64,000 nt of DNA from Seiridium cupressi. Taxonomy: Eukaryota > Ascomycota > Sordariomycetes > Amphisphaeriales > Sporocadaceae. The notes beneath the pieces are model-generated. The model searched no databases. It worked only from the letters and a program-made list of their open reading frames with translations, and was not told where the DNA came from. Positions 24,461-36,033 of this stretch are shown in pieces; position 1 is the first letter of the stretch, and every line of letters begins with the position of its first letter. A program made the translations under genes and the position numbers. The stretch covers positions 62,001-126,000 of the forward strand of contig JARVKI010000044.1 of NCBI GenBank assembly GCA_036674765.1, written 5' to 3'.

Positions 24461-25744
24461 TACTTCGTAGGTTTAGCAGTCCCGGAGAAAGTATGCCTTC
24501 CTGGGAGAGCTCCTAGTGTACTGTAAATGTGCCGTAGCTCGACTTGAAAATGGGCCGTTGGGGGAGACCTTTGCGGTTTGAGTCGTCTCAAGGATTTCTT
24601 CAGTGAGACAGTCGGTGAAAGATGGTTGTGGGGCTGCTTTCACCGCATTAGTGGGCAGCGGGCACTAAACCCCTTAAGAAGGCGGGCGTCTCTTGACTTT
24701 CCCAATATTGAACTCTACAATGTATCACAATCACGAAATGTCAGACACTTTCACTTTGGCTCCTCCCTCACAGCCAGACATGAGGGGTTTATTCTGAGTT
24801 TTCTATGACTCTCCTCTTCTTTGACGTGGATTAGTATGCTGACGGGTCACTTTGGTGCAGGCTGAGTCAGCCGCGGCGCATATTGCACCTGCGAGATCGG
24901 TAAACACATAAGTCGGAGCATCTGGAATATACGAGCGAGAAGTCGACAAATGACATTGGGCAATATTGAAGAAACTAGAGTGTTATTGTGTAAGAAGATA
25001 AAACTTTATTTGCAAACAATAAATCGTCCGTCACGGTCTCTTCTAGCGATTCGCTGATATGCTCCCCCCTGGACAATTCTTGTTGCCGCATGAATCACTG
25101 GAAGTAACTGTGCATCAGAGCAAACTACTTGGATGTTTGCCTGTAGTCTCTATTCATAGCGGCATTTTTGTCTTGTACGAGTAAATTTTGCTTGCCATTC
25201 AACACCTGTAATTATGAATCACAATCTTGAATGATAGTAGATTTGACTTCCTTACTCCACCATAAGCGTGTTGATAGTACAACACGTCTTCAAAAATCAA
25301 TTACAAATTCTCGGTCACGCAACTGGTTGAAAAAATAATGGGAAATAAAGCAATTTAATGAATCTTCTAAACATTCGTGCCTAGCTATTCCTGAGTATGC
25401 TCTAAAAGTTGAAACTAGTTGTGTCAATCATCACAGTGATGCTATTTTTTCAGGGGTCAAGAGGCTCTCCCAAACAAACAGTATACCTAAATAGACCAAT
25501 AAATGTATGGCAGGTAAATCACTTACGTAGGCTAGAGTTGATACGAAATCACAACTCATGAGTCCGTACACGAACTTCATCTAGGCGTGACTTGACATCA
25601 TGAGTGCCAGCATACGTGCATTCCCTTGGAGGTCTTTTTATAAACGTTACGCAAGCAACCCGGCAAATGCTACGTCAGTTATTGAGGGTTAATTACACAG
25701 CAAATCTCTATTCTCCTACGCCTGAGATCCCGTGACATTGACCG
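24461..25744. other. Intergenic, AT-rich
   Basis: Divergent promoter region between the Ap4A phosphorylase gene and the hypothetical gene to the right. The middle part (about 24900-25700) is distinctly AT-rich. I see no gene or repeat that can be named. Confidence 0.45.
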
Positions 25745-26569
25745 ATGTCTCCGCCTGCAATAATCAGCCTCCCCGGTGGGTGCAGTTTCTTGGTCTACCC
25801 GCCCTCAGACTTGCAGTATCCTTACTTTCCTGTAAGACCCAGAATTCATCACTCGTCTAGATGCCAATGCGTAGACGAGCATGGGGTCATGGACGACGAC
25901 ACCGTCTTCATGGCCTTATGGTTGCGCCGCTGGGCCAAGTGGAATGCTTGGCGCGTGTTGTCTCCCGAGTTACGAAACGACGACCGATCACGATTGCTGG
26001 CATACAAATCTTTCTGCTCCCAGTATCTAGACTGGGCCTACAACAAATGGGGTCTGCCGTCAATAGGTTCGAGGTTCCTGCCATCACCGCGTACATCGCA
26101 GCCTATCCGTTGGTTCTGGAGATCTCTCGAAGGCGCTAGGGATCTTGCGCATTGCCAGCAGCCTGACCACGCCGAGCATTTCCATATTTCTATGACTAAC
26201 CCACGCGGACCGGCTTGGAGAGATGGTGGGGTAGAACATGTCGATGATGATGAGGACTGCCCAAGACCGTCTCGTACGCACTTGTCGGAGGTTTCAATGT
26301 CGAGCACGTTACCAGAGAGGTCCAGCACCATGGATACACGACAAGCAACAATGACAACAACATTAACCCTACCAAGCATCAGAACAGATTCATCTCTTCA
26401 TCTGGGACGACATAGCTCGACAGGGAGTTTCTCTCCAGAAAACGGTATTTTAATTAAGGACATCGCTTCTTTACTGGATGTAGATATGGGCGAGTTCGAA
26501 CAACAAAGCCATGGACTTGAGGAATCATTTAGGGAATTTTGCGAACGCCAACTAGGGGGGTACATCTGA
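25745..26569 (+). CDS. Hypothetical protein
   Basis: A 274-residue frame opened by ATG and not recognised as any family. The first 150 residues are rich in Trp, Arg and Leu (for example ALWLRRWAKWNAWRVLSP and QPIRWFWRSLEGARDL), suggesting a folded domain. From about residue 165 it becomes acidic and Ser/Thr-rich (VDDDEDCPRPS, then STMDTRQATMTTT) and looks disordered, closing with a short acidic segment (LLDVDMGEFEQQ). There is no signal peptide or membrane helix. It converges on the GH28 gene with only 67 bases between stop codons. Absence of introns and of homology I can recall leaves it uncertain, but the length and residue bias favour a real protein. Confidence 0.55.
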   Translation: MSPPAIISLPGGCSFLVYPPSDLQYPYFPVRPRIHHSSRCQCVDEHGVMDDDTVFMALWLRRWAKWNAWRVLSPELRNDDRSRLLAYKSFCSQYLDWAYNKWGLPSIGSRFLPSPRTSQPIRWFWRSLEGARDLAHCQQPDHAEHFHISMTNPRGPAWRDGGVEHVDDDEDCPRPSRTHLSEVSMSSTLPERSSTMDTRQATMTTTLTLPSIRTDSSLHLGRHSSTGSFSPENGILIKDIASLLDVDMGEFEQQSHGLEESFREFCERQLGGYI

Positions 26570-26636
26570 GACTACTGGTACTCAGGCGAAAAAGTATTTG
26601 TAGATTGTGAGTATTGAAAGCTATGATATTCAAGAG

Positions 26637-27854
26637 TCAACCACTAGCACCGCTTGAGCAGGTTACCCCCAGGCTGCTCGGCGTGTCTGCACACAAATAG
26701 GTCGCAGAATCCGATGGTGCCTTCACAGTCATGCTGCTCAACATCACGTCGCACGTGCCGGCCGTCGGGCAGTTGATGTTGGCCACCGTCGGGTCATACT
26801 TGTCGCTGGTCGTCCCTGAGAACCCCTTGACCACGATATTCGTGAGTGTCGCGGTGCTAGGGCTATTATCGTAGTAGTCTGTGTTCTCGTTGTAGCAGGA
26901 CTGGATCTGGAACGCATAGTCGGTATTGTCCACCACCACATTCTCCCAGGTCACGTTCTTGACGACTGCAGTGCCATGATCGTCTCCAGCCGGGTAGAGC
27001 TTGATACCGGCAGCCTTGGTTGAGTCGATCATGGTCGCTCCGTTGACGTAAATGTTTGACACGGTGTCAGTGACCCCATGCTCGCTTCCGAGACTCCCCA
27101 CACTCAGACCATGGCTGCCGGTACATGTGACATCCGTGACGGTCACATAGTTGGCACCCGGCTTGAACGCAAAGCAGTCGTCGTCATTCGTGATGTCGAT
27201 GTTGCTCATGGTCACGTAGGATCCGCTAATGTCAAAGCCATCAGTGTTCTTGGCGTCGTTGTCACTCTCGGACGTCGCTGACAGATTGAGGTCCGAGAAA
27301 TTTATGTTGCTGGTTCCGCTGGTGGCAAAAACGAACACATTTTGCGGGTTCTTCAACTGCAAGTTCGTAACCGCAATTTTGGTGCTGGTGCCGGAAATAT
27401 ACAACATCGTCGGTCTGTCGTACGACGAGTCCTCGGCGAATCGATCGTACGCATCTTGTCCGTTGCCGTCAATCAGACCAGATCCAGTGGAGGAGGTAAT
27501 AGTTAGCCCGGTGATATCTTCGACTAGAATCTGAGCCGTCTTGCCGTTCCAGTAGTCGGTGTCCGAGGCGATCTTGAGCGTGCCCTCAAGCTGGAGCGTG
27601 CAGCCCGAGCAGCCAGTCAGATCGAACACCGAGTTGACATAGTAGGTGGTTGAAGCTGGTATGTAGATAGTCCCCGATGGACAGGCGGCAATTGCTGACT
27701 GCAGCGCCGGGACATCGTCTGTAGAACCGCTGTTTCCTGCTACGGGGGTGCACGTCGAGGCTCGTTCGACCACCCTTGTAGGAGGCTCTCTGACTGGTAA
27801 TGCCGAGGCATTGGCACTAGTCGCCAAGAACGCGATGGGCGCCCAACGAAGCAT
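26637..27854 (-). CDS. Secreted GH28 pectinase, xylogalacturonan hydrolase-like
   Basis: Glycoside hydrolase family 28 enzyme that cuts galacturonan-type pectin. Single exon, 405 residues, starting with a secretory signal (MLRWAPIAFLATSANASA) and a short Arg-rich propeptide. The right-handed beta-helix signatures are present: NTDGFD at 203-208, NDDD with Asp225/Asp226, and GSHGLSVGSLG with His248. The last motif, usually RIK, reads AAGIKLYP (Gly283), so the substrate-binding Arg is missing. The serine-histidine form GSHG and the long QIQSCY...YDPTVANINCP C-terminal part point towards the exo-acting or xylogalacturonan-specific branch rather than a plain endopolygalacturonase; this is inference. 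Paired Cys residues fit an extracellular protein. No lesion. Confidence 0.85.
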   Translation of the reverse strand: MLRWAPIAFLATSANASALPVREPPTRVVERASTCTPVAGNSGSTDDVPALQSAIAACPSGTIYIPASTTYYVNSVFDLTGCSGCTLQLEGTLKIASDTDYWNGKTAQILVEDITGLTITSSTGSGLIDGNGQDAYDRFAEDSSYDRPTMLYISGTSTKIAVTNLQLKNPQNVFVFATSGTSNINFSDLNLSATSESDNDAKNTDGFDISGSYVTMSNIDITNDDDCFAFKPGANYVTVTDVTCTGSHGLSVGSLGSEHGVTDTVSNIYVNGATMIDSTKAAGIKLYPAGDDHGTAVVKNVTWENVVVDNTDYAFQIQSCYNENTDYYDNSPSTATLTNIVVKGFSGTTSDKYDPTVANINCPTAGTCDVMLSSMTVKAPSDSATYLCADTPSSLGVTCSSGASG

Positions 27855-29725
27855 TGTCGTGATATCGTTACCGAGTGAGTAGAGCCAGTCGTAGCTGCAT
27901 GGGTCAATTTAGGTGTTTTTAGTGTCACATCAGCTCTTCGTTCACGTCATCTTATATTCTCACGACCGTTCCTTGAGTCGTGAGACTGTAGGTCTGCAAG
28001 TCTACAGTGTTATACCCTTGATAAGTGGATTCGGCAGATTGAAACCCTCCATAGTTGTGCCGTTCTGTTGATCTGCACCCCATCACATACTAAAGAGCTG
28101 TTGAGGAGTCTGCCGAGTGTTGGTTCACAAGTCCGCATTGGGCAAGTCTTGTCCTTATGCCAGGCTTGTGATTGGTGGAGAGCAAAGAATGTTTCTCCTC
28201 CGACATGGCTTCCGAAATGAGAGCACTCAATCAGTTACCGAGCCCGGTGCCACCCTGTCTACATGTACGTATGTGTCCTTGGTTGCTTCCGCGCTCTTGT
28301 CGCACTACTTCACTTACTCTGATCTTTTACCACAACTTGCATGTTGCCGGACTGTGACCCCAGAGCCCACGGTAGATTGCGCATATGACAGCCGCATCAC
28401 ACTAGTTTCTCCACAATAGGCGAATAAATTTAACCTAAATCGGCGTACCCGAATACTCGGGACACGGGCCAAGGACCATGTTGACGAACGCCGTGACCCG
28501 GGTATTTGAGCGCGGGATGGAGGCTGATGTCGGACATTTGACCACTTCCCGAGAGGAGCCGCCCCTGCAGATGTCAAAAGCTTCAGCGTTTGCTACTACG
28601 ACACTATTCGCCTCGTTCCTGGAAGTGTAGTCGATTATGCTCGGCACGTGTTAGCACGGCGGCGGTGCTATCGGCGTCACATACAATTCTTATCATACGG
28701 TACGGGAAAGGCAACGATAAATTCAGTATTTCGCGGACTCGGCCAGCCATGTCAGTGTTAAGTGCTTTAATACTTCACGATTCGGCCACAAGACGCGACG
28801 CTTCTCCGTGAAATTGAAGGTGAGATGCAATTCCATGGCGGTCGGTATACAAATACATACAGAGACATCGTGCGGGTTTTTACATATGGCAAGAAGCATG
28901 GGGCTGACGGCGCCTGCGTCATAAATTTCATGGTCATGATGAAGAGTTTCTGTTGAGGCTACAAGCATTGCTATACTTAGGAGGTAGTCGTGATGTATCT
29001 CAATACAGATTGCCCAAGGTCAAATAGTGTGATATGTCATATACCCATTCTCAAGACCAGCGCCACCGTCCCCAATATAAGCTCCCTTCCTCACACGCTC
29101 TTTCAAGACGCGGCGATGCACCTAGCTCTTTTAGATCCCTTGGCGAATCTATAGTCTTAAACTTTTAGTTCGACGGCTCGGCAGTATAGCTTTACTAAAC
29201 GCTGTAGACTCCATCCGAGTGGACCTCAAGAAGTATTTCGCCACTAAAATGGTGACGTCGCCTAGCTTTGCGATGCAGACTAATGCACGAGTCGGACTTG
29301 AAACTCGAAAAGTAGCAGTTTCCAGAGAAGAAAACATCAGAAGAGCGTGAAATCCGATCTGCGTGCATAGGAGAGCGAACCTCAAGTGCCTTTCATAGAG
29401 ACCACGTAAATAATTCCAACGTTCGGAGTCGGACCGAGTTGAAGTGTGGCTAGATGGATGACTGTAGTTTTGAGCTTGGACTTTGTGAACTTGCTGTTCG
29501 ACAGTTCAAGGTAACATAAGAAAACCGTGCAATCATTATATTACTCCAGCCATGCAATGTGCGACGCCGAAAGGACCGATTAGATAGAGTACACCATGCC
29601 ATTCGCTATTCATGCCTGCGCACCATACCCTTAGCCTGTGACATTTTCCCTAGAGACTTCATTCCTCATCACTGAGCCTTATGCCGCAACTCCAGTAGCG
29701 ATCGTCGACGATTCATTGCTTGCCT
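27855..29725. other. Intergenic, no supportable gene
   Basis: Upstream of the GH28 gene and downstream of STI1. Frames of up to 100 codons overlap each other on both strands at 28117-28970 without any recognisable motif. The first 200 bases are the probable GH28 promoter; I see no confident binding site. Confidence 0.45.
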
Positions 29726-31630
29726 TTATCGGCCCATGCGGATAACACCAGCAGCGACCAGTTTCTGAATGTTGGACCGGACGCCAGGGTTCTTCATGTG
29801 CTCCTGCAAGGCAGCGGGGTCGGATTGAGCCTGTTGGAGGATGGACTGCATGATTGGATCTTGCATGATGGCCATGATCTAAGCGGAGAAAGTCAGTTAT
29901 GTGAATGAATTGTCAATTTGCCGATGGACTCAAACTTACCTCCGGGTCCTTCTGCAATCGCTCCTTGGTCTGCTCCTCCGTCTCGTTCTCACGGGCAGAG
30001 TACATGGCTTGCAGAGCTTTGTCCTGTTGCTGCTGGATCTCGCGGGCATTTGCGCCGTTGTGGTGCTCGTTGTCCACGACTGACGCCTCGTTGCATTGAT
30101 CCAAGCACTTGGAGTACTCGCGCATACCAAAGTAGACCTGCGCCTTGCGGATGTAGGCACGGATGAACTTGGGATCCTTCTTGATAGCTATATCACAGTC
30201 CTCCAATGCACTGGGGAACTCGAACAGCTTCACGAAAGCAGCAGCACGGTTGCTGTATCCTCGAGGATCCTCGGGAGCACGCTTGACCATCTCGCTATAC
30301 GCTGCGACAGCACCCGGGAAGTCAGTCTCCTTGAACTTCTTGTTGCCCTCTTCGCGAGCCTCCTCGGCCTTGGCGGGGTCGATGTAGGACTTCTTGGCGG
30401 ACTCGATCTTGTTGCGCTCGGCGGCTCGCAGCTTGGCGCTGACATCGGGGGTACGGTGCTCCGTCAGGGACTTCTTGTAGTTGTCAACGGCCAATTCGAG
30501 GTCGCCTTGCTTCTCATACGCGCTGCCGATACGCGCGTATGACTTGGCGATCATCTTGAAGTCGGCATAGATAGCACGACCCTCGTCAATGGCCTTGGTA
30601 CAAGCATCAATAGCAGCTTGATAATCGCCCTTCTCAAAGTAGGCAGCACCCAAGTTGTTCAAGTAGGTGATGTCCTTGTGTAGTTCCCAAGCAGCACTGT
30701 AGTGCTTGATAGCCTCGTCAAAGTTGCGCTTCTTATAGTTCTCGGTGCCAAGTGCCTTCTCCTTGTCGGCATCCTCCTTAGCCTTCTTCTTGGCCAGCTC
30801 TTCCTCGTCTAGCTCGGACTCCGGTCCTGGTTCCGGTGCCTTCTTGGGCTCGGGCTTTGAAGCAGGCTTGGGCTCTGGCGAGACCAGGTCGGGCATCTCG
30901 ACGTCTTCCTCAGCTTCCTTAGCGCCAGAGGAGGATGCGCCTGCGCCGGGAGGCATGTCGCCAGGTGCTCTCATGTCCAGATCAACTCCCATGGCTACTC
31001 CCAAAACAGCCATCATTCTCGGGTCGCTGAAAAGATCTGGTGTCATCTGGGGGTTCTTCTGAAGCTGTTGGACCTTTGCGATGAAGGAGGGGTCGGAGAA
31101 GTAACCGCTGGTCTTGGGGTTCGACATGAGCTTCTGTAGCAGGTTCGGATCCTTGAACATGTTCCCCATGCCGCCGAGAGGGTCGCCGCCACCCTCGCGG
31201 TCCATGGCCGTCTTGACAGAAGCGAGTGAGCTCTTCAGGCCGGCGTTGTTCGGGTCGTGCTTCAGACCCTCCTCGTAAGCGTCGTATGCCCCCAGCAGAT
31301 CGCCCTGCCCATGTAGTGCAGCACCCTTGCGACCCCAGCCTCTCGGCCAGTCGGGCTTGACCTCGGTTGTCTTCTCAGCATCCTTCAGGGCGTTGGCCCA
31401 GTCTTTCTTGGAAGCGTAGGCGGCGGATCGGTTGCTGTAAAGGACATGATTGCTTCCATCGATTTCGATAGCTTTGCTGAATGCATCACTGTTGTTCTTG
31501 TGTCAGTACAAAAGCGCGATACTGATTTTCGAGTTTGCTGTGGGTTTGTGTTGACTTACATAGCCTCGTCGAAGTTCTTCTCGGCGATGGCTTTGTTGCC
31601 GAGAGCCTTGAGCTCGTCCGCGGTCGACAT
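29726..31630 (-). CDS. STI1: Hsp70/Hsp90 co-chaperone STI1 (Hop)
   Basis: Adaptor that holds Hsp70 and Hsp90 together so that clients pass from one to the other in the cytosol. Three exons: 31630..31560, 31488..29940 and 29878..29726, in total 590 residues, the normal length. The N-terminal TPR1 set starts with MSTADELKALGNKAIAEKNF. A DP1 domain follows (NLLQKLMSNPKTSGYFSDP), then an acidic Pro/Glu/Lys-rich linker, TPR2A (KALGTENYKKRNFDEAIKHY), TPR2B (EEGNKKFKETDFPGAVAAYS) and DP2 (IMAIMQDPIMQSILQQAQ, exon 3). The final residues GVIRMGR are family-typical. Both introns have GTAAGT donors and restore the frame exactly. The gene is head-to-head with RPC34. Confidence 0.95.
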
Positions 31631-32536
31631 TTTGTAGGATCTTGCGTTGCAGGAGGAAAGGGGTCGGGTATCAAGAAACAGAAGAGAGTTTGGAATTAAG
31701 ACAAAGCCTGGAGTAGGTCAAGTTTTTCTTGGGAGAATTGAGAATAAGGATTCACCAGCAAGGCAGAGACAAAAACACCTTCGCCCGCTTTTAGCTTGCT
31801 GTCTCTGGGCTGTTGTCGAGAGCTTCGATGCAATTCCACCGTCCGAAAGAAAACGAACAGGGGATATGATTGGCTAGAATGACAGCTTGGGTCCCTGGAA
31901 CTGCAGTGGCGGCGCTAGAGAGGCGGGCGGGATCAGGCGAGTAAGGCTGCTGCTGGTTGGAGTGGTGCTGAACTACGGAACGTCATCGCCCAAATCTGAT
32001 TGGGTGTTGCATGTTTTGAGGCCAACGAAACACAATTCTAGAGAATCTCACGAAACCCGAGGTCTGAGATCGGGATAGATCTACCATGTGCATCTTGACG
32101 GGTCGAATCGAACGGCCAGAGGTCATATCTACAGGTGCTGGAGTAACAGCAGCACAAGCTTACTTCGATCGGTGATTGTCTGCAGCTGGCGGCCACTTGC
32201 CCTCAAGGTCGTCACCCACCTTTACGATAAGACTGATAAGAGGCAATCGCGGGGCAGCTTCTCCAGATCGACAGGAATTTTTGGAGAGCCGCAGCAGAGC
32301 AATTTATTGCAGAGCCTCGCCGGAGAGTCATCGTAGCTCACTTCACACTCCTACCCGACGCCATTCCGCCCCACGACCTGGGCGCATGGCATACACGCAG
32401 ATTGGACTCATCGCACGTACACTCGCTCTCCCCACCTTCGATTTGTCCTTCTATCAGCAATTCCTCAGCGTCCTCAGCAACAACCGAACCCTGACTCACC
32501 CCACCTCCGCAGGGCTTCGACCGCCCGCTCGTCGCC
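31631..32536. promoter_or_regulatory. Bidirectional promoter of STI1 and RPC34
   Basis: A 906-base interval lies between the two divergent start codons and must hold both promoters. Around 32036-32054 there is a loose array of TTC/GAA-type triplets (TTCTAGAGAATCTCACGAA) that could be an imperfect heat-shock element, which would suit STI1, but only the first unit is perfect. Two GATTGG (inverted CCAAT) boxes occur, at 31869 and 31998. The last 200 bases before RPC34 are C-rich leader sequence. Confidence 0.45.
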
Positions 32537-33694
32537 ATGGATCCTGATAAACTGTCCATCCTTAAGAACCAATTGTACGATGCTGCTGTCGAGAAGCTGG
32601 ATGGGGATGATGAGAAGGCCTGGGAGAGGGTCTTCTCTCAGGAGGACCTTCAAAATCTCGACGTGATCCCGCCGAAAGATCTCAAAACGCTTGTTAAAGT
32701 CATCAATGAACTTACCAACGAATTCCTCTTCATCACCGTCAGCACAACCTTCGGCGCGGCATGGCGCTTACGACCGGAATCGGAAGCTTTAAAGTATCAC
32801 GGCCTCACCGAGGACCAATCCCTCATTTATTCGCTCATTGATAATGCCGGGGCAGAGGGTATTTGGCAGCAGGATATGCGAAAAAAGACCAACATGCGGG
32901 ATCAGACCCTGAAGAAGGTGTTGAAGGAACTTGAGAACCAGAAAAAGCTCATTGCCAGCTTCACCTCCGTCCAGCAGGCCTCTCACCGTTGCTACATCAA
33001 AGCCAGCATCAAGCCCAGCGAGAAGGCCACTGGTGGTCCCTGGTTTGCCGACGGAGACTTGGATGAATCCTTCATTGAGATGTTGCTGGCTGTTACACAT
33101 AACCTCATCAAGCAGGCGGGTACCTACCTCAGCTTGAGAGGCGAGGCTATCAGGAGCGCCAGTTCCAGCCCAGTCCTGCCGAAAAAGGTCATTAATGGTA
33201 GCCAGAGTGAAGCGGCCATGGCGGCGCGCGGGAAGAAACGATCTGCGGATGATATTACTGTGGACGATGATCCTTTTGCAGAGTCTCCGACCAAGCCAAG
33301 GAAGAAGTCCAGCCAGCCAGTCCGCATTCCAATGCCCGCAGGCTATAAGCATTACCTCACCTTGTCTGAGATCACTCAGCAGCTTGCTAAATCGGGTGTC
33401 ACGAAGGGTATGCCCCTCAAAGAGTCCGACATCCAGCAGCTAGTGGACGTTCTCATGTATGAAAATCGAATTGAAGAGATCAAGGTTGGGAAAAGACTGG
33501 GATATCGTACCATACGCACCACAAAGCTCAATACTGCCACGAATCTGACGACACTGGAGGAGGATTGTTTAGAGCCACCGAGTAATGGACTCACCACAGC
33601 TCCATGCGGTCGATGTCCTGTCTTTGATCTTTGCGAGGAGGGCGGGCCTGTCTGGGCCGGAGGATGCGAGTACTTTGATCAGTGGCTGGTGTAG
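32537..33694 (+). CDS. RPC34: RNA polymerase III subunit RPC34 (RPC6)
   Basis: Subunit of the Pol III-specific heterotrimer that opens promoters of tRNA and 5S genes in the nucleus. Single exon, 385 residues. Two N-terminal winged-helix domains are recognisable: about residues 10-75 (DAAVEKLDGDDEKAWERVFS) and 85-155 (EDQSLIYSLIDNAGAEGIWQ, DMRKKTNMRDQTLKKVLKEL). A conserved stretch YIKASIKPSEKATGGPWF comes next, then a Ser/Lys-rich insertion around 200-255 that is probably disordered, and a third winged helix. The C-terminus carries four Cys (357, 360, 366, 377; APCGRCPVFDLCEEGG...GGCEYF), the [4Fe-4S] cluster motif of RPC6/RPC39. No intron is needed. Confidence 0.93.
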   Translation: MDPDKLSILKNQLYDAAVEKLDGDDEKAWERVFSQEDLQNLDVIPPKDLKTLVKVINELTNEFLFITVSTTFGAAWRLRPESEALKYHGLTEDQSLIYSLIDNAGAEGIWQQDMRKKTNMRDQTLKKVLKELENQKKLIASFTSVQQASHRCYIKASIKPSEKATGGPWFADGDLDESFIEMLLAVTHNLIKQAGTYLSLRGEAIRSASSSPVLPKKVINGSQSEAAMAARGKKRSADDITVDDDPFAESPTKPRKKSSQPVRIPMPAGYKHYLTLSEITQQLAKSGVTKGMPLKESDIQQLVDVLMYENRIEEIKVGKRLGYRTIRTTKLNTATNLTTLEEDCLEPPSNGLTTAPCGRCPVFDLCEEGGPVWAGGCEYFDQWLV

Positions 33695-35261
33695 GACTCC
33701 AGATCCACTGGATCGAATGGAAAGCGGCTTTGATGCTTTCGTCTGACCACACTCCGCTTGTCTCCTCATACACCGAAAGACATGATCGGACGAAGGCAGG
33801 GGGGCAGCTTGTACTGTATTGCATGACAATGGCGTTCAAATGGGAGGTATTGTACGAAACTACGGTTTCTTGTACCGGAAGCGACTGGAATTGAGACGGC
33901 ATACTGAATTTATTTCTTATGAAATCAAGATTAGGGACCAACGGTGGCCAGATGGCACTGAAATGGAATGGGCAGGATTGCGCTCTTTCGGCTACAAGCT
34001 TCCTCATAATGAGCATAACGCCGAGCAAGGAATTTCCTTCAGATACCCAAGTCAAAGATGACAGGCACTGTTTGCCAGGACAGAGGGGGTTGTCCTTACC
34101 ATAGCGATGAGAATATTATATTTGATTTCCACACCAATTTGGAAAATGCCCGAGTATTAGCAACTACGTGTCACGCCTCCAATTAGCATGACAGCAGAGT
34201 TTTTTACACGTCAAACATGTCTTGCCAATGTTTTTGGTAACGTTTGGAGTCTAAGGGCGGCTTCGGCTACTTAGGTTCAGTGGTGATTTTGATACTCATA
34301 TTAATCGTGGCTTTCTCTTACTTCGCCTACAATGCTGCTTCTCATGGAATTATTAGCGAAGGATAAGCACTGATGAACGCAATTACTTTCTGTCACTCTA
34401 TTACGTCCAGTTTCCGTAGTGAACATTACGGGCGAGAAATCTCCAGGGTTCTCTGCATACCAAAGACGCGACAGTGTTTCCAGAATCAAGCACAATGAGG
34501 CAATATACGTTTCCATACCTTGAGACTTCCCGGGTAGCCGTGCTGCCAATTGAAGGGTGATATTTATCAATCGAGAGACTGTAGACGCCAAGAGCTGTCA
34601 TGGTTAAAACCAGCGTAGTCGTCAAATAATTTACAACAGTGACCCATTGATCAATGTAGCAGGTAGTTATGGAGGAGGATCAGGGTCTATATGTAACGAG
34701 CAATATGTCATCTTATGAGATCGTATTAATGCATTCGTGGACTATCAAATGATATGTGACAAACACTTAGACCACGGTTTGCTGTTCTGTTGGTGGGAAG
34801 GTCTGTACCTGGTTCGCATCTATCCACTCACACAACGGCCAGGGATTATCCATTGAAGAGAGTATGACACCTAGCATGACGTGAGAAACATTTCTAAACG
34901 GTGTCACCCACCTAGAGACCAAGCAAATCTCGTATGTGCCTTCTTGAGATTGAGAAAGCGTCAAATGAGAGAGTTATGACTGGAGAATTACCTCATACCC
35001 CGTCGAAGGTTTTAGTTGAGGAGAGGAGTTCTTTCTACAAAGAGGTGAGAAGCAGGTGTGTACGTAGATGGAAGGATCCAGATTCAACAGAGAACTCCCT
35101 CGTTGGTGACGTGGATATCGCAAAAGAAGCAAGCCTGGTTAGCCGCGCGACTACGTGCTACAATTTTCTATGGCGAATGTAGTATTAGCAAGGTTTAAGT
35201 GATGCCCAGTACACCCCATGATTTAGCAGGGATGATGCCCTCGATATTTAGGTAGTTTTGC
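33695..35261. other. Intergenic, AT-rich
   Basis: Downstream of RPC34. AT content rises towards the right. Small minus-strand frames at 34301..34625 and 34767..34964 are not linked by convincing splice signals and carry no motif I know. It may be decayed sequence. Confidence 0.4.
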
Positions 35262-35867
35262 TTAAAAACAGTGGTATCTGGTTACGGATCTGGCCACAGC
35301 AAGCGTTACCAGATTCACGAACATGGAGATGTCTATTTTGAGTGTTATCTCATAACTACATAGATGATCCTCAAGTTGAGGGGCAATGTATGAATATATA
35401 GGTACTAATAGCACGGCTTTCGAATTGGAAGCATGATTATATGGAATTGATTTCCGAACCTTTAATACCCCGAAATGGATTGTCCACTGTAGGTGGCTCT
35501 GCTGGGGAGATGGATAATGACCGTAGGCACCAGAAAGGATCCTCAGTTCAAGCTGTTGAAACAACCACAATTTGACTTTGCCGGTCCACCGGGCTCGACT
35601 GTGGAACTTGAACCTGTAAATTATCTTGAAAAGCTCAGGGTAGCTGATGTGACCGATCAGGTTGCTTGAGGAATGTACGTATAGCTGGAAGCTGATATAT
35701 GCCCCTCTGTGGTCTAACGTATCAGGGAAACCAGACAGCCTGATGTGCCACGAGGAGTGGATATCGTCCACAACCATGTCATGCACAGACAATTTAGAGA
35801 AGCTTCCTTCGATTATCAACAGTTTACATTCATAATCACGCAAGTATATCACATAAGGGACAATCAT
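35262..35867 (-). CDS. Doubtful hypothetical ORF in AT-rich DNA
   Basis: An ATG-opened frame of 201 codons in an AT-rich stretch where stops should be frequent, which is why it is listed. The protein is rich in Ile, Tyr, His and Leu, has no signal peptide or clear membrane helix, and matches no family that I recognise. It could be a relic of a larger decayed gene, a lineage-specific protein or chance. It lies on the same strand as the cyclophilin gene, 167 bases beyond that gene's stop. Confidence 0.25.
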   Translation of the reverse strand: MIVPYVIYLRDYECKLLIIEGSFSKLSVHDMVVDDIHSSWHIRLSGFPDTLDHRGAYISFQLYVHSSSNLIGHISYPELFKIIYRFKFHSRARWTGKVKLWLFQQLELRILSGAYGHYPSPQQSHLQWTIHFGVLKVRKSIPYNHASNSKAVLLVPIYSYIAPQLEDHLCSYEITLKIDISMFVNLVTLAVARSVTRYHCF

Positions 35868-36033
35868 GGGTGTTCACAACTTTTGGTTCTGCAGCTGGCT
35901 ACCCTGAGATCAATCCGCTGAGTTCGTCGTCAGGTCAGTCTAAGTGTATGTGTACCTCCGAACCATCGCACATGTTTCCCGTCCAAGGTATGTTCAAATG
36001 TTACAGGCAGAAGGGACAGGTATCGCTAGCTGC

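Noticed and set aside
32036..32054. Heat-shock element upstream of STI1
   Set aside because: Only one perfect TTC/GAA unit and irregular spacing; kept only as a remark in the promoter entry.
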